Translations under genes and position numbers: made by a program | Notes under the pieces: generated by a model | Databases searched by the model: none | What the model was told of the DNA's origin: nothing | What the model saw: only the letters and a program-made list of their open reading frames with translations | Shown here: positions 1 through 11,746 of the stretch, one piece after another | Layout of the letters: each line of letters opens with the position of its first letter | Position numbering within the stretch: the first letter of the stretch is position 1 | Source: Nymphalis io | Lineage: Eukaryota; Arthropoda; Insecta; Lepidoptera; Nymphalidae | Length of the DNA: 64,000 bases | Reading direction: 5' to 3' | NCBI RefSeq assembly: GCF_905147045.1 | Contig: NC_065898.1 | Span: forward strand, 5,084,001 to 5,148,000

Positions 1-1001
1 TTCATTAATTTGTGAGATCATTATTTCATAACGGTTATAGTTTGTGTGTCAGCAATAAACTATACTAATTCTAGTATTATTTAAAGAACTGCTCCTGATT
101 CGAGTTAAAGTAAAATTGAATATTTTTTTAAATATATATGCGAGACTAAAATAAGATACAACACATACGAACACATACGTAACTAATGTAACACACACAC
201 ACACACGATACGCGCGCGCACACACTTACAACACTTACAAACACTCCTCTTGTAGTTCAAGATCATTTTTATTTAAAATTGAATGAAATACATTTATTTT
301 TTTGTTATTGTTTTCAAAACATTTCGAAGATTGAATATTGTAGTTCAAATTTCGAATTTCGATGAATCTCATAACTTAGTGATTTCTGAAAAATTGTAAT
401 CGCAACAACCTCTAAAAATAATCATAAAAACTTTCAAATAATAATAACATAATGTACGATCTGATCACGGGACGCTTACGCTTACGACTCCAACATTTAT
501 TATTTACATTCACAGTAACAATTGGAATTCGCCCAACACATCGTTCATCGACGTTACAATTATTTAGTCGTAACTCGAAGGAGAGAACTATAATTGGGAT
601 GTGTGGTATCACTATATATATATGCAAATATCTATGACACTACATCTTGTCAATGAAATAACTCAGTTTAATTAGAACAAAGGCTATTACGGTCAATTTT
701 ATTACAATGAATAACGCCAAAAAATCTGTTTTGATTGGCAAGATATTTTACAGAAAACAGTTAAAACAGATTGAAACAATAATAAAAGGAGAATCGTTCT
801 TATTGATAAAGAAAGTAGGCAGTCTTATTGAATGAAATATTATGTCTTTTTTACGCAACCAATGGGCCATAATGCCATTCAGTGTTACTATTTGGGCCCT
901 AAATTGCGGTAGAATAATTGATTGAGTAAAATGTACACTTTAAATTACGAACCTGGAGAGTGGGTCGTGTAACAAGACCTGTGTCTCTTAATTTATAAAT
1001 A
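1..1001. other. AT-rich noncoding sequence with CA/CG microsatellite
   Basis: I see no gene here. A short simple-sequence tract at about 188-245 alternates AC, a CG-rich core and AC again, followed by repeated TTACAACAC-like units. Two small overlapping open frames around 412-637 on opposite strands have no recognisable domain and look like chance. The stretch ends at the TA target of the Tc1 element. It is either upstream of Pde11 or inside its first intron; the window does not show which. Confidence 0.6.
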
Positions 1002-2623
1002 CACTGGCCTCCAAAAAAATCGACCCACCTACATTTTTTGTAAAAAAGCTATCGTATGGTTTTAAACTACCACATATTTATATTTTTAAGATTGATAATG
1101 AAAAAATGCAATTGTAGGATTGTACAAAAACAGAAACAGTGCGCAAAAAATAGGTTTTTAGGTTAATATGTGACAAAACACGAAAACACAAAATTTTACG
1201 CAATTTTATTTTTTTGTGTACAAAACGATTATGCCGTTTGTTTTTAAATTTGGGTGCCTAAATCTTACTTTAATAGGGAGTGTTTCCTCCTCTTGACCTA
1301 ATCACTGCCTGCATACGCCTATTAAGTGACCTGATGAGCTTTTTAATGTCTTCCTGTGGGGTCCGTTGCCATTCTTCAGTTAGGGCAGCTTCCAGTTGAT
1401 TCAGGGTTTCTGGAATTGGATTTCGTGCTCGAACCGTACGTTTTAGCTGGTCCCAGAGGTGCTCTATCGGGTTTAAGTCCGGACTATTGGCTGGCCACTG
1501 CATAACTGGAATTTCGACTTCCCTGAGATAGTCTTTAACAATTCTAGCGACGTGAGGTCGTGCGTTGTCGTGCATAAGTTGGAAATTATCCCCAATATAT
1601 CCAGCGTAAGGCATCACATGAGGCTCCTGAATGTCCGTTATGTAAGTTTCAGCATTAACAGCACGATTACGGAAAAAACCAGCTCTGTGCGTCCCGTCAA
1701 AGAAATACCTCCCCAAAACATTGTAGAGCCTCCACCAAATTGGACTGTTTCTCGAATGCAACACTGAGAGTAGCGTTCTCCTGGCCTTCGCATGACGTTA
1801 CGTCGTCCATCAGAGCCTACTAGAGACATTCGGCTTTCATCACTGAACAATACTGTCTCCCATTGGTCCAGTGTCCAATCGACGTGCTGCCTAGCAAATT
1901 GTAGTCTTGCTTGTCGATGGGATGCTGTGAGTTTTGGTCCTGTTGCTGGCTTGTGAGGGGTTAAGTTTTGCTCTCGAAGTCTTCTTCTTACAGTATTTTC
2001 ACTCACAGACACTCCACGACTTTCTAGGAGTCTACCTTGAACGTCAACAGCCGAAAGATGTCGGTTTCTTAAAGACGTCAAACCAATAAAACGGTCATCG
2101 GTCGGGTTCGTGACACGCCCCCTGCCAGATCCTGGTCTCCGGCGATACTCCCCAGTCTCCAAGTAGCGTTTGTACACTCTTCGCACCGCTGAACGACTTA
2201 ATTTTAGTGTTCTAGCCACATTTCGCTGACTTAACCCCTCATGAATAAGAGCTACGACTTGAGCAGCTTCTGCTTCAGTAGTATCCATTTTTTATGTTTA
2301 AACTTATTAAAATTATTGTTTCAACAAAGTTTCATACACATAATCAATAATAAACATCGAACCGAGATGACTCCGCGTTAAGAACTGGAAATAAACTAAC
2401 CATGCACTTTGTGCACAAAGTAACGTTTTCTTATCAATACTTTAAAAATATTCCAAATATCCTCAATAACACTTACAACTCCTCCAAATCAATATCAAGT
2501 GGGTAATAAAATGTTAAATGTATGTCCCATAAGTAAAACAATCCACCTAGGTCGTCGCATAGTTAAGATAACAACTTTGTAAGTAAAAAAATACGGGTGG
2601 GTCGATTTTTTTGGCGGCCAGTG
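1002..2623 (-). mobile_element. Tc1-family DNA transposon, near full length
   Basis: A 1622-bp element is bounded by terminal inverted repeats of 28 bp with one mismatch (1002-1029 and 2596-2623, both starting CACTGGCC when read inward). It is flanked on both sides by the dinucleotide TA (1000-1001 and 2624-2625), the target duplication expected of Tc1/mariner elements. Inside is one transposase gene on the minus strand (1270-2288). Size, ends and target site all fit a Tc1-type DD34E element that moves by cut-and-paste. Because both ends survive, it may still be mobilisable by a transposase made elsewhere even though its own gene is frameshifted. Confidence 0.93.
1270..2288 (-). pseudogene. 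Tc1 transposase (DD34E), one frameshift
   Basis: The gene reads from ATG at 2288 to a stop at 1270, about 339 codons, the usual Tc1 transposase length. The N-terminal part has two helix-turn-helix regions (about residues 19-46 and 63-115) separated by a GRGR AT-hook-like stretch, which together should bind the terminal repeats. The catalytic triad is visible: D150 in LFSDES, a second D in MHDNARPH, and an E in PIEHLWD exactly 34 residues after the second D. The reading frame breaks once, at a run of six A on the + strand (1673-1678), consistent with loss of a single base from a homopolymer. The two halves then continue in adjacent frames with no other stop. I infer a recently inactivated copy; an assembly error in the homopolymer is the alternative. 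Confidence 0.92.
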
Positions 2624-2625
2624 TA

Positions 2626-3067
2626 TATTTTATTACTGTACATTGTAATTGAGATTTTGTATGATTATACATGTCTCGTATATAATATGCTTTGTTAATC
2701 GATTGATTAAATAAATAAAGTCGTGCCTTTTAGACTTAGCTCACCAGTGTTTTTTTCTGGTCCACAAAATAAGGTGAAATAAATATAATATACGGGTATA
2801 GAATAACACATTACAATTCATATTTCATAATTATTATTGTTATTCAATAATTGTTCGAGCTTTGTTTGTAATTTATTATGAATTGTGATAAGTCGCGGCG
2901 TTTGTACTAGTTGTTATATAGTTAGTTACAAGTGGTTATTAATCATATTCTATTTTCCATAATTGTTATAACATAAGCACGGCTTAACGTATCGCGATAA
3001 ATTATAATAAGTCTAGCAAACAATTCTCTTTCTATGAATATTTATATTAATAAAAGTGTTCAGTCGA
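2626..3067. other. AT-rich noncoding sequence
   Basis: I recognise no gene or repeat in this AT-rich stretch between the Tc1 element and the first old SINE. Confidence 0.5.
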
Positions 3068-3315
3068 GACTGCTCAATTGTTAGAATACGTGAATCTTAA
3101 CCGAAGATCACAGTTTCAAAACCGGGTAAGCACAACTGAATTTTCATGTGCGTTTATAATTCATCTCGTGCTTGGCGGTCGAAAACATATTGAAAAAAGT
3201 TGAGAAAAGTGTCGAATGAATATCTACATATATATATCCAATTAACTTTATTGGAATGACTTCCAAATCTTCCCCTAAAATTGAGAGGAGGTTTTAACCC
3301 AACTGTGAAATATTT
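3068..3315 (+). repeat. Old, degraded tRNA-derived SINE (family A)
   Basis: The head (CGTGAATCTTAACCGAAGATC then a B-box-like TTTCAAAACC) and the CTCGTGCTTGGCGGT core match family A copies elsewhere in the window. The middle is disrupted, and the 3' part is represented only by a weak CTTCCCCTAAAATTGAGAGGAGG-like stretch near 3270. No target duplication is visible. Divergence suggests an old insertion. Confidence 0.65.
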
Positions 3316-3410
3316 ATAAACTTTCCTGAACAGTAATTAAAGTTTATTAAATAATTAATAAATATTTGTTAGTATATTTTAATTTTAGAAAAGTAAGTAT
3401 ATCACACAGC

Positions 3411-3648
3411 AAGCCGAGATGGCCCAGTGGTAAGAATGCGTGAATCTTAACCGATGATCGTGGGTTCAAACCCGAGTGTTATTATAATTCATCTAGTGCT
3501 TGACGGTGAGGGAAAACATCGTGAGGAAACCTGCATGTATCGAATTTCACTGAAATTCTGCCACATGTGTATTCCACCAACCCGCCTTGAAGCAGCGTGG
3601 TGGAATAAGCTCCAAAACCTTCTCCTCAAAAAGATTACTGTTGCTGTT
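3411..3648 (+). repeat. tRNA-derived SINE (family A) with deleted 3' part
   Basis: It begins with the tRNA-like head AAGCCGAGATGGCCCAGTGG (Pol III A box) and a B box GGTTCAAACCC, then the family body CTCGTGCTTGACGGTGAGGG and CTGCCACATGTG. About 50 bp that normally precede the terminal CTGTTAC tail are missing after CTCCTCAAAAAG. It is flanked by the 7-bp repeat ACACAGC (3404-3410 and 3649-3655). The sequence resembles the Metulj-type SINEs of butterflies, but the family name is from memory and unchecked. Confidence 0.88.
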
Positions 3649-4439
3649 ACACAGCTAATAAAAGTTCAATACTCTTGAAGTGATTTAATCTCTTATTTGC
3701 AGCGTCATCTCGCAGATGTATATTTGTAAATAACTGATAATATCTTTAAAGACCCGTTAAAAATGATGCTTGCCTGAAATTAAAACATTTTGCGTAAAAA
3801 TTGTCATAGTCGATTTGTTAATTTTTTTAAAATTGAATGAACTTACTCGCTGATTCGCTGGTAACAAGTTTTGGTTTGCGGAAATTCAAATACTCGTTTC
3901 AATAAGGAAATTGCTGCTTGACCTGTATCTGTGGCCAGATGTTAAATAGAGACGATCAATCAAACAATTATCTAATAGTGATTGTGTCATAAACAATTGA
4001 CTTGGTATATATTATTTATTACTATACTCTCAATATATATTCAGAAGTTGTTACTCAATTGTCGAAATTTGTATAAAGTTTAAAAGCAGATCAGATGAAT
4101 AGTCTAGACGCATTCTATACCAACAAAAAAAATATTCATACAATTATGAGTATATAAGCTCTTATCGGTACTCTTGATCGATTTTGAAAATATGATTATT
4201 TTTTTTCAAAATCATTTGTTATCTTGATATTTAGTATAAAATTAAGCTTTATGTATATAGATATACATTAAGCTTTACTATAGGTCTCCGTATGGAAGTA
4301 CTGTAAATATACATATACTTAATTATATATTTATAAATTTTGATTACATAAATACTATAAACGGATAAATACTATGGAGAGTAATACTGTGGAGTTGTCT
4401 CCTAATAACATTGAGCAAAGATTATTTTGATATATATAT

Positions 4440-4729
4440 AGAATAGGAAGGCGGACGGCGCATATGGGCCACCTGATGGTTAGTGGTCACCAACGCCCTT
4501 AGACATTGGCATTGTAAGAGATGTCAACCATCGCTTACATAGCCAATGCACCACCAACCTTTGGAACTAAGATTTTATGTTCCTTGTGCCTGTAATTACA
4601 CTGTCTCACTCACCCTTCAAACCGGAACATAACAATACCAAATACTGCTGTTTTGCGGTAGAATATCTGACGAGTGGGTGGTACCTACCCAGACGAGCTT
4701 GCACAAAGTCCTACCACCACTGTAGTTAT
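4440..4729 (+). repeat. Interspersed repeat family B (GGCGGAC...CTACCACC)
   Basis: About 290 bp beginning AGAATAGGAAGGCGGACG and ending CACAAAGTCCTACCACC. At least six other copies occur in the window (near 10453, 15447, 18618, 26836, 43405 and 50980). Shared landmarks in order are GGGCCACCTGATGG, AGACATTGGCATTGTAAG, CACCAACCTTTGGAACTAAG, TTCAAACCGGAACATAACAA, and GTGGGTGGTACCTACCCAGA. I cannot assign it to a class: there is no clear terminal inverted repeat, A-tail or tRNA head. Open frames in it are a by-product of the repeat, not a gene. Confidence 0.85.
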
Positions 4730-6417
4730 TATAGACTGTTATACATATATAATTTATCCACAAAAACAAATCATATTATTACCACTAAATATTTGATAAT
4801 AAACGACAATGTATTATTATTATAAAGTCTAATGTATTCGAAGTCGTGAGGGGTTTAATACACACGTATTCACATTTACGAATCTTTTTATCTCTCGTGC
4901 AATTTTATGGCTTACAAGTCATAGTCATATAAAATATCGATCGAACCTCAAGTGTTCGGCTATCGCATGTTTATCGTTTCATGTGTATTGTACTTATAAC
5001 ACTCGATTAATCCCGATAGTTAGACCAAAGCCTACAGACACAATATAATATACTATACAAGATCATAATATGTACATTATTATATACTATGACCATATAA
5101 TAATAGGTCGCATTCGTTTCTATTAGTTCATGTATTTTTTTTTCAAAACGAGCAAAAGATCAATTCTTAAAGAACAAACTCGAAACATACCTAAAACACG
5201 ATCGAGAAACGTCAGGAAGTGCAATGAAATTGTTTATAATTATAATAACATCTTTAAATCTTTAAATACACGCATCAAAATAGCGTATCACTCTTAAGTT
5301 TGTTGTCAATAGTAACGACCGTGTCCATTGCTGTTTGGGGTATATTTAATTGTCGAGCTCCTCTAGCTCCCGTCAGGGTGTTTTTAACAAAATGAGAATA
5401 CTTATAGTAGCAACACGATATATTTACAACAATGTCGATATAGGTGACGCTGTTGTACAAAATCGTTAATTTGTATCATAACAGTGACAAAAATTGTATA
5501 AACATGAAAGTGAAGATGAACTTTTCAACTTCGAAGAGATATCGTTCCGGGGAAGGGTATTCGATTCTATATTAAAATCCCGCACATCATAACTGTATTA
5601 ATTATTAACCAGCTTAATTAAAAATCTGCACAAAAATCATCGAACTCCTTATCTACGTTTTTATAATTTACATAATCTTGTATAAAATAGTTTTTTCTTA
5701 TCTATCAATGGTTTTTATAACATAGGCTTTTTATTAAACAATCGGATATGCATGCATCAGTAGAAATAATTAGTTGTTTCAATTTTAAAATACAAGTTTA
5801 TTTTTTATACGAGATACCTGTTAAACTGAAATGTTTATAAAGACGTTAAGATAACAATTTTATTATCGTTTTTATAACCGATTTGGACCATAACATTGAA
5901 TATTACTTATGCAAATAAAAATGTATTGATAAAAATCAAGTTAAACTACCTAGGTTGTTACTGCACGTGGGCATATCTACATTAACTACGATATAAACCC
6001 GTAAATGTTCGTCTGATGCGTTTATTACCAACCGTATAGCCCGCTGGTTGCTTCTATATCGTTGTATTTATTGGCCATAAGTCTGTTTCCTGTACTGTTT
6101 AGAAATAAATTTTCAAGGGACATCTTAATAGCCACTGTTAAAGGTTTATTTTATATAATATAAATAACAGGTATTAATGTCTTTAATGATAAAATATAGT
6201 TGTAAATTACTTTCAGATAAATTCACATTACATGCATCCATACATATGTATATATATATTATGATTAGTAGATTTCTTGCTTAGTGTTTATGACTAATCA
6301 CGTCATCAAAATCTTATAATAAATATTACGTGAAATTCCAGATTATTCGGAAGTCCGAAAGCCCGAAAGTGTTAGTTAAAATCTAACTGCAATATCTCTA
6401 CATATTATTTATAACAT
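4730..6417. other. AT-rich noncoding sequence
   Basis: No gene, RNA or clear repeat is recognised. Short TA-rich runs occur near 5085-5105 and 6240. A 61-codon open frame on the minus strand near 5275-5460 lacks any recognisable feature. Confidence 0.5.
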
Positions 6418-6827
6418 ATCATCATCATCATATTCATCCCTCATTAATCCACTGCTGGATAGGCTTCCTCACAGGCGTGCCAATTCTCCCGGTCCTGTGC
6501 TAGTCACATCTATTGAGCACCCGTCATTTTCCTAAAATCGTCTGACCATCGGGCGGGTGGTCTGCCCACTGGCCTTTTTGCTCCTCTAGGCCACCACTCC
6601 GTGACGACTTTAGTCCACCTTCCGTCTTCTCGTCTGGCCAAGTGTCCAGCCCATCTTCACTTTAACCTCGTGATACGCTTCCCAATATCTTTGACTTTCG
6701 TCTTTCGTCGGATTTTCGCGTTTGGTACACGATCAACGAAGGAGATGCCTAGCATAGCACGCTCCATCGCCCTTTGTGCCACTTTTATTTTGTGCATGCT
6801 ATGCTTAGTAAGCGTCCCATATTTCGG

Positions 6828-6902
6828 CACCTTCTCCTCAAAAAGAGGAAAGGAGGCCTTTAGCCCAGCAGTGGGACATTCACAGGCTGTTACGGTACGG
6901 TA
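6828..6902 (+). repeat. 5'-truncated family A SINE tail inside the RTE LINE
   Basis: Only the last 75 bp of a family A SINE are present, from CTTCTCCTCAAAAAGAGG through AGCCCAGCAGTGGGACATTC to the CTGTTACGGTACGGTA tail. It lies opposite in orientation to the host LINE and interrupts its coding region, so it arrived after the LINE. I could not define a target duplication, and some LINE sequence on its left appears to be missing. Confidence 0.8.
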
Positions 6903-7494
6903 GGTGAGTATAGGCAAGACAAGACAACAAAGACAAGAGCATGAGTTTGGATGTCAACGTATCTTTGAGCTTTCTAAAAGCAGCCCACCCTAAGTCAATG
7001 CGTCGTTCGATCTCCTGTATTTGAGATTTCCGATCAAATGATAATCGATGTCCAAGACAGATATAATCGCTGACTACCTGTACTATGTCCTTACCTACGA
7101 TTATGTTAGGTGCATTTATGTGGCGATTAGTCATGATTTTGGTCTTGGATATTGTTATCCTCAGACCGATCCTCAGGGAAACTTCTTGCAGATCTACTAG
7201 CATAAGTTGAAGTTCTTTGGTGCTCTCGGCTACGAGAATCAAGTAGTCCGCGAACCTAAGGTGCGTCATGCGTGTTCCGTTTATATTGATTCCTCTCTCC
7301 CTCGATCTTCTAAGACGGTGTTGAAAAGTTCGGGCGAGAGGTAATCGCCTTGTCGGACCCCTCTGTGAACAGACACGAGGTTGGTGTTTTTGTGCATGCG
7401 CCACCTGCATAGTCGCGAATTTGTAAAGCTCTCGGAGGACATCTACGTATCGGTTGTCAATGATGGATCCGCAGCGATGGAGAGATTGAAACAC
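6880..7494 (-). pseudogene. RTE reverse transcriptase fragment
   Basis: This is the longest uninterrupted piece of the RTE reverse transcriptase (about 204 codons). It covers the end of the palm (SLHRCGSIIDNRYVDVLREL), the region around the catalytic box (LRFADYLILVAES, mutated from the usual FADD), and the thumb motif IERRIDLGWAAF. The C-terminal residues run into SINE-derived sequence and are not native. It has no independent start signal and is a remnant, not a working gene. Confidence 0.85.
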
Positions 7495-8142
7495 GGCCCA
7501 ATGTTCGACACTGTCGAAAGCCTTCTCATAGTCAACGAAGGCAAAGCACAGGGGTCGGTTATACTCATTGCACTTCTTTCATTTTTCATTAGCTGCTTGA
7601 CAGTATGGATGTGGTCCATTGTTGAGTATCCACTCCAGAAGCCAGCTTGCTCGACAGGTTGGTATTCGTCGAGGGTGTTAGCGAGTCGGTGGCACAGGAC
7701 TTTAGCGAACAGTTTGTAGACCTGAGAGAGAAGGCTTATTGGACGGTAGTTTGTCAGTTTTGTTTTGTCGCCTTTCTTATAAAGTATCGTGACAATCGCA
7801 TTCTTCCATTGACCGGGTGTAGAACCCTGTAGGAAATTTCGTTAAAAAGCTTTACAAGGACTTCAAGTATAGGTTTTCCACCTGCCTGGAACATTTCGAC
7901 ATGCACCCCGTCCTAACCAGAGGCTTTACCTTTTTTCATTTTGCTTAGAGCATGCTCTACTTTATCTGGTGTTATATGAGGTAATTCTCCTTTTTCGATT
8001 CGCTCTACTAGCGCTGCTCTGGGGTCCGTCGCATCTTGTATCGATTGCGGTGTTTTTGAAATATACAGGTCCCTGTAAAACTCTTCGACGATCTTTATAA
8101 TTTGGTCACAATCAGAAACAATATTGCCGGCATGATCCGTCA

Positions 8143-10452
8143 GCTTGTTTATTTATAACATAAGTCAAGTAAAATTAAGAGTTTATTAAAAAAGTCGTGA
8201 TTGAAATAACGATTTATAGATGGTAAATGAGATAAAGTAACTACTAAAACTTGGATTTCAATTTGTAAATGACGGCGTTAATAGCTATAGAGAAGTTAAT
8301 AAGCCAGCCTCTCCAATGTTTGCCACAACGCAATTTAAACTTCGCGAATAAATTACTAGCTACTGTTTGGTTGATAAAATGACACATCATTAGCGTACAG
8401 TAACTTCGTCTAATCTACTTTCAGAAGTTCATTATCCGTATAATAGCTGTCATCTAATAATTTCATTACAATATTAAAGTCGAATAATAAAAAATATACT
8501 ATTTAAACTCCCTAAAACGAAAATGAATACAAGTTTTTATAACATAATACAACTGACATCGTTTATAATTTTTTGCTTCCATGAATAAAACTACGAAGTT
8601 ATAAATACAAATAAACAACAACATTACATTTTGTTAATAAAGTTATATAAAATACTGTTGAATTTCTACATTTCTGCGTTTATTTCTGTTAACTTTCATG
8701 AACGTTCTTCTACGACTTCGGGCGGTGTTATTCCGCTAAAACAAATTCTATTTTACACTGCACTTACATAAAACAGAATTACTTCAGTGAACTCGGCGAA
8801 TGCTGAAATACGACTCTTAAAGATTGCGCACAAAACAAACTATTCATAAAAACGTTTTCTATGGATTTGCTGCGTTTTGTTAGTTTCGTGAGAACTTTGT
8901 TGACAATTTGTTCAGTTAAGATTATCCCTTGGCAGCATTTTTTAAGACAAGTAGTGTACCAAATTACATTATTGTTTTGTATAATTTTAAAAACAGCACG
9001 TTGTCTATTTGTGCATTATTTAAGGGGTATAAATTAACAAAATCCTTAACAATAATAACGTCCAGAATACAGCTATACATAAGTTTAATCTCTCTTATGT
9101 AAATTATATAACAGAGTCTACTAGCGTTACAAAACAAGCTTCGTTTTACGAGTTCATTATATTTATACTTTATAAAATTAGTTGCTCTATTGCTAAATAG
9201 TCTGAATAGATAGGTGATCTATTCAGAGACTTCACTGTGTCCGTTCGCTTTAGGGCTATGTAATAATTAATGGATGCAGTGCCATTTCCATACCCAATAC
9301 ATTAAGCTTAACATCGGAGACGTTAGCTTCCGCAGTCATCACTGTCATATTCCTAATTCAAACTAATTTCATTAAAGATGACTTTCAAGAAACTAAATAA
9401 AAACTTAATCTAAACTTATAAATTCGTTCGTTGTGACTGGCTATTGACGCACAGCCGAAACAGCAAAAAAAAGTAACTTAAATTTGGAATATTGGTTAAT
9501 TTTATAATTTCAGTTCGCTGAGAGAAGATTTTTGGATATTTCATTTTTAAAAGAGAGAAATGGGCGGGTTGATAATTAAAAACATGTAAACATTTAGATA
9601 ACTAGTTAATTTATATTATATTTTTAGAACGTTTGTTGAAGTTTATTTCCTTCAGCTTGAAAGAGTTTCCTTTTGCTTTGTATATTTGATCATTAATGTA
9701 AATTAATTTGTATATTTACATAATTTAATAACTAAATTACGATTAATTAATAACCTTAATTACTAATACACGTGCGTCTTTGTAATATGGCCGCTCGCAT
9801 TCCGCATCAACGATGATTAGATACGCTAAGAATCTAAAAATTCGAAGAAAGCAATTATATTAAAATCGTTCCATAGTTTACGAGGAAATATGACGATGCA
9901 TGACCAGATAATTTATGATTTAAGTGGACAATTTAAACGTTAAAACACAGGATACAATGCGACAAATTACTTCATTTTAAAGATTAAAGCATTATGGGAT
10001 TGAGGTCACGATGATATCAAATATATCCTTGTAATCGTTGGTAAAGGAATTTGAATCATTTCGATTTACATAAGTCGATCCATGACCTTACATAATAATA
10101 TCCTCACTACAATAATAAATATCTTGTCACTTGTGAGATGGTACAATCGGTAGAACAGGTTGTTGCTTTTTTAATTTCTTCGTTTTATGTCTAGTTGGTT
10201 GTTTTCGTGATTATCAGTTCGACAGTTAATTGGATATTCTAGATAGTAGAATGATTTAATAATAGTTTTATTAGTATTAATTAAAAAAACTGTTACTTTT
10301 TGCTTTTCAAAATATATTGTTTGTGAAAGACATTTTTATTACATTAATTATGTTTAATTTCCTTTTAATTTTAGTTTACTGATGACGATTTTAAATTCGG
10401 TACTTTCTACGTAGTGCACACTTAAATATGTATTAAGCTTGATAGTAGACGA
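8143..10452. other. AT-rich noncoding sequence
   Basis: No coding region or recognised repeat is visible in this 2.3 kb. It contains one perfect hairpin (9201-9227, 11-bp arms, 5-nt loop), described under findings. The remainder is ordinary AT-rich sequence. Confidence 0.5.
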
Positions 10453-10722
10453 CCAGAAGAGCTTGTACAAAGTGTACAAGCTCGTCTGGGAAGGTACCAC
10501 CCACTCACTAAAGATTTTACCATCAGACAGCAATACTTATCATTGTTGTGTTCCGGTTTGAAGGGTGAGTGAGACAATGTAACTAAAGGCACAAGGGATA
10601 TAATATCTTGGTTCCCAATTTTGGTGGCAATGTAAGAAATAGTAATATTTCTTATAGTGACAATATCTATGGGCAGAGGTTGACCATTGACCACCATTTG
10701 GCCCAATTGTCTATCCGACTAT
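10453..10722 (-). repeat. Repeat family B, with a fold-back at its end
   Basis: Reading on the minus strand, the landmarks of family B appear in order: GGCCCAAATGG, a degenerate ACATTG block, AACCGGAACACAAC, GTGGGTGGTACCTTCCCAGA, then CTTGTACAC. At the left edge the sequence folds back on itself (10453-10489): arms of 16 bp with one mismatch surround a 5-nt loop AAAGT, the reverse complement of what the consensus has there. A chance open frame of 94 codons overlaps this copy. Confidence 0.82.
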
Positions 10723-11525
10723 ATTTTATAAGAAAAAGCTATTGAATATAGGAATTACTTAAATAAATAAATCTTGAGTTGATTATACTATGGAAAGAGC
10801 CTGTGTTGCCTAGTATACCCGTTGGCTGCGTCAATGAGTGGGCGAGCTAGATGCTGGTCACTCTCACGTCAGCGTCCAAACTCATAAACACAATTTATGT
10901 TAAGTCTGCGAGGGGACCGACTCGATAAAAAAATTAAATGTACATTAAATTATATTAACAATGTCATTTGTCTTTTTGGCCGCTTAAAACACATATTAAA
11001 ACTTTATGAATTTCCTTTTCAGCCTTCATATTTAACCAAATAAAAATGGTTGTACATGAAGCGGTTGTCCAAAAAGGCTATGTGCAAATATATAAATATA
11101 TTCAAAGCTTACGAATTTTTTATACCATATTTCATTACATACATATATAGTATATATATATACACTTTATATGACTTGTAATATAAAAATCAGGCATCAA
11201 CGTAAACTAAAATATGTATTCATATTAAAAAAAACTATTAAAGTATACTTAGCATGTAACCAAATTATAAAAATATTTTTTTGTAATTGCTTTTTTAAAA
11301 CTTTGCAACTGTATGTAATTCTGGTGACATACACAATAACTTTGCGTCATCGAGCTAATCCGATAAACCAGGATTTGCATAGTACTCCTCTATAGGTTTT
11401 GGAGTAATACATCTATCGAAGTTTGGGCTCATATGGTAGTCGTGGATGTGAACCAACCTTGAAAGAAGGCTTTTTCCAGCAGAAACAGAGTAATAGTAGG
11501 TATTGTCTATTTGTCGAGTTTCATT
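10723..11525. other. AT-rich noncoding sequence
   Basis: No gene is recognised. The 74-codon open frame at 11171-11395 is low-complexity, K/I/F-rich and without a domain. Confidence 0.5.
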
Positions 11526-11746
11526 TCATATTCTGCCACATGTGTATTCTACCTGAATACACATGTGGCAGTATTTCAATGTAATTAGACACATGCAGGT
11601 TTCCTCACGATGTTTTCCTTTGCGGTCAAGCACGAGATGAATTATGAACACAAATTAAGCACATGAAAATTCAGTTGCTTGCCCGGGCTTGAACCCACGA
11701 TCATCGGTTAAGATTCACGCGTTTTGACCACTAGGCCATCTCGTCT
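11526..11746 (-). repeat. Family A SINE, 3'-incomplete, with fold-back junction
   Basis: On the minus strand the head (GAGATGGCCTAGTGG), B box (GGTTCAAGCCC) and core (CTCGTGCTTGACCGC) are clear. The copy stops abruptly after CTGCCACATGTGTATTC, where the sequence reverses into its own complement: a perfect 17-bp stem with a 5-nt loop at 11533-11571. The rest of the SINE 3' half is absent. Confidence 0.85.

Larger units (their letters stand above)
6418..8142 (-). mobile_element. RTE-type LINE, 5'-truncated and decayed
   Basis: On the minus strand the translated pieces follow the order of an RTE endonuclease-reverse transcriptase. From 8142 down come a linker and GKASG segment, YKKGDKTKLTNYRPISLL, the DEYQPVEQAGF segment, GININGTRMTHLRFADY, the ERRIDLGWAAFRKLKD thumb region, then VAQRAMERAMLGISF and GRWTKVVTEWWPRGAKRPVG with GRPPARWSDDFRK at the C-terminus. 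Several frameshifts and stops break it. The catalytic box, normally FADD, reads FADY, so one active-site aspartate is lost. A SINE tail fragment (6828-6902) replaces a piece near the C-terminal third. The endonuclease half is absent, as expected for a 5'-truncated insertion. Confidence 0.88.

Noticed and set aside
412..637. Overlapping open frames on both strands
   Set aside because: Mutually complementary low-information frames in AT-rich sequence; no domain.
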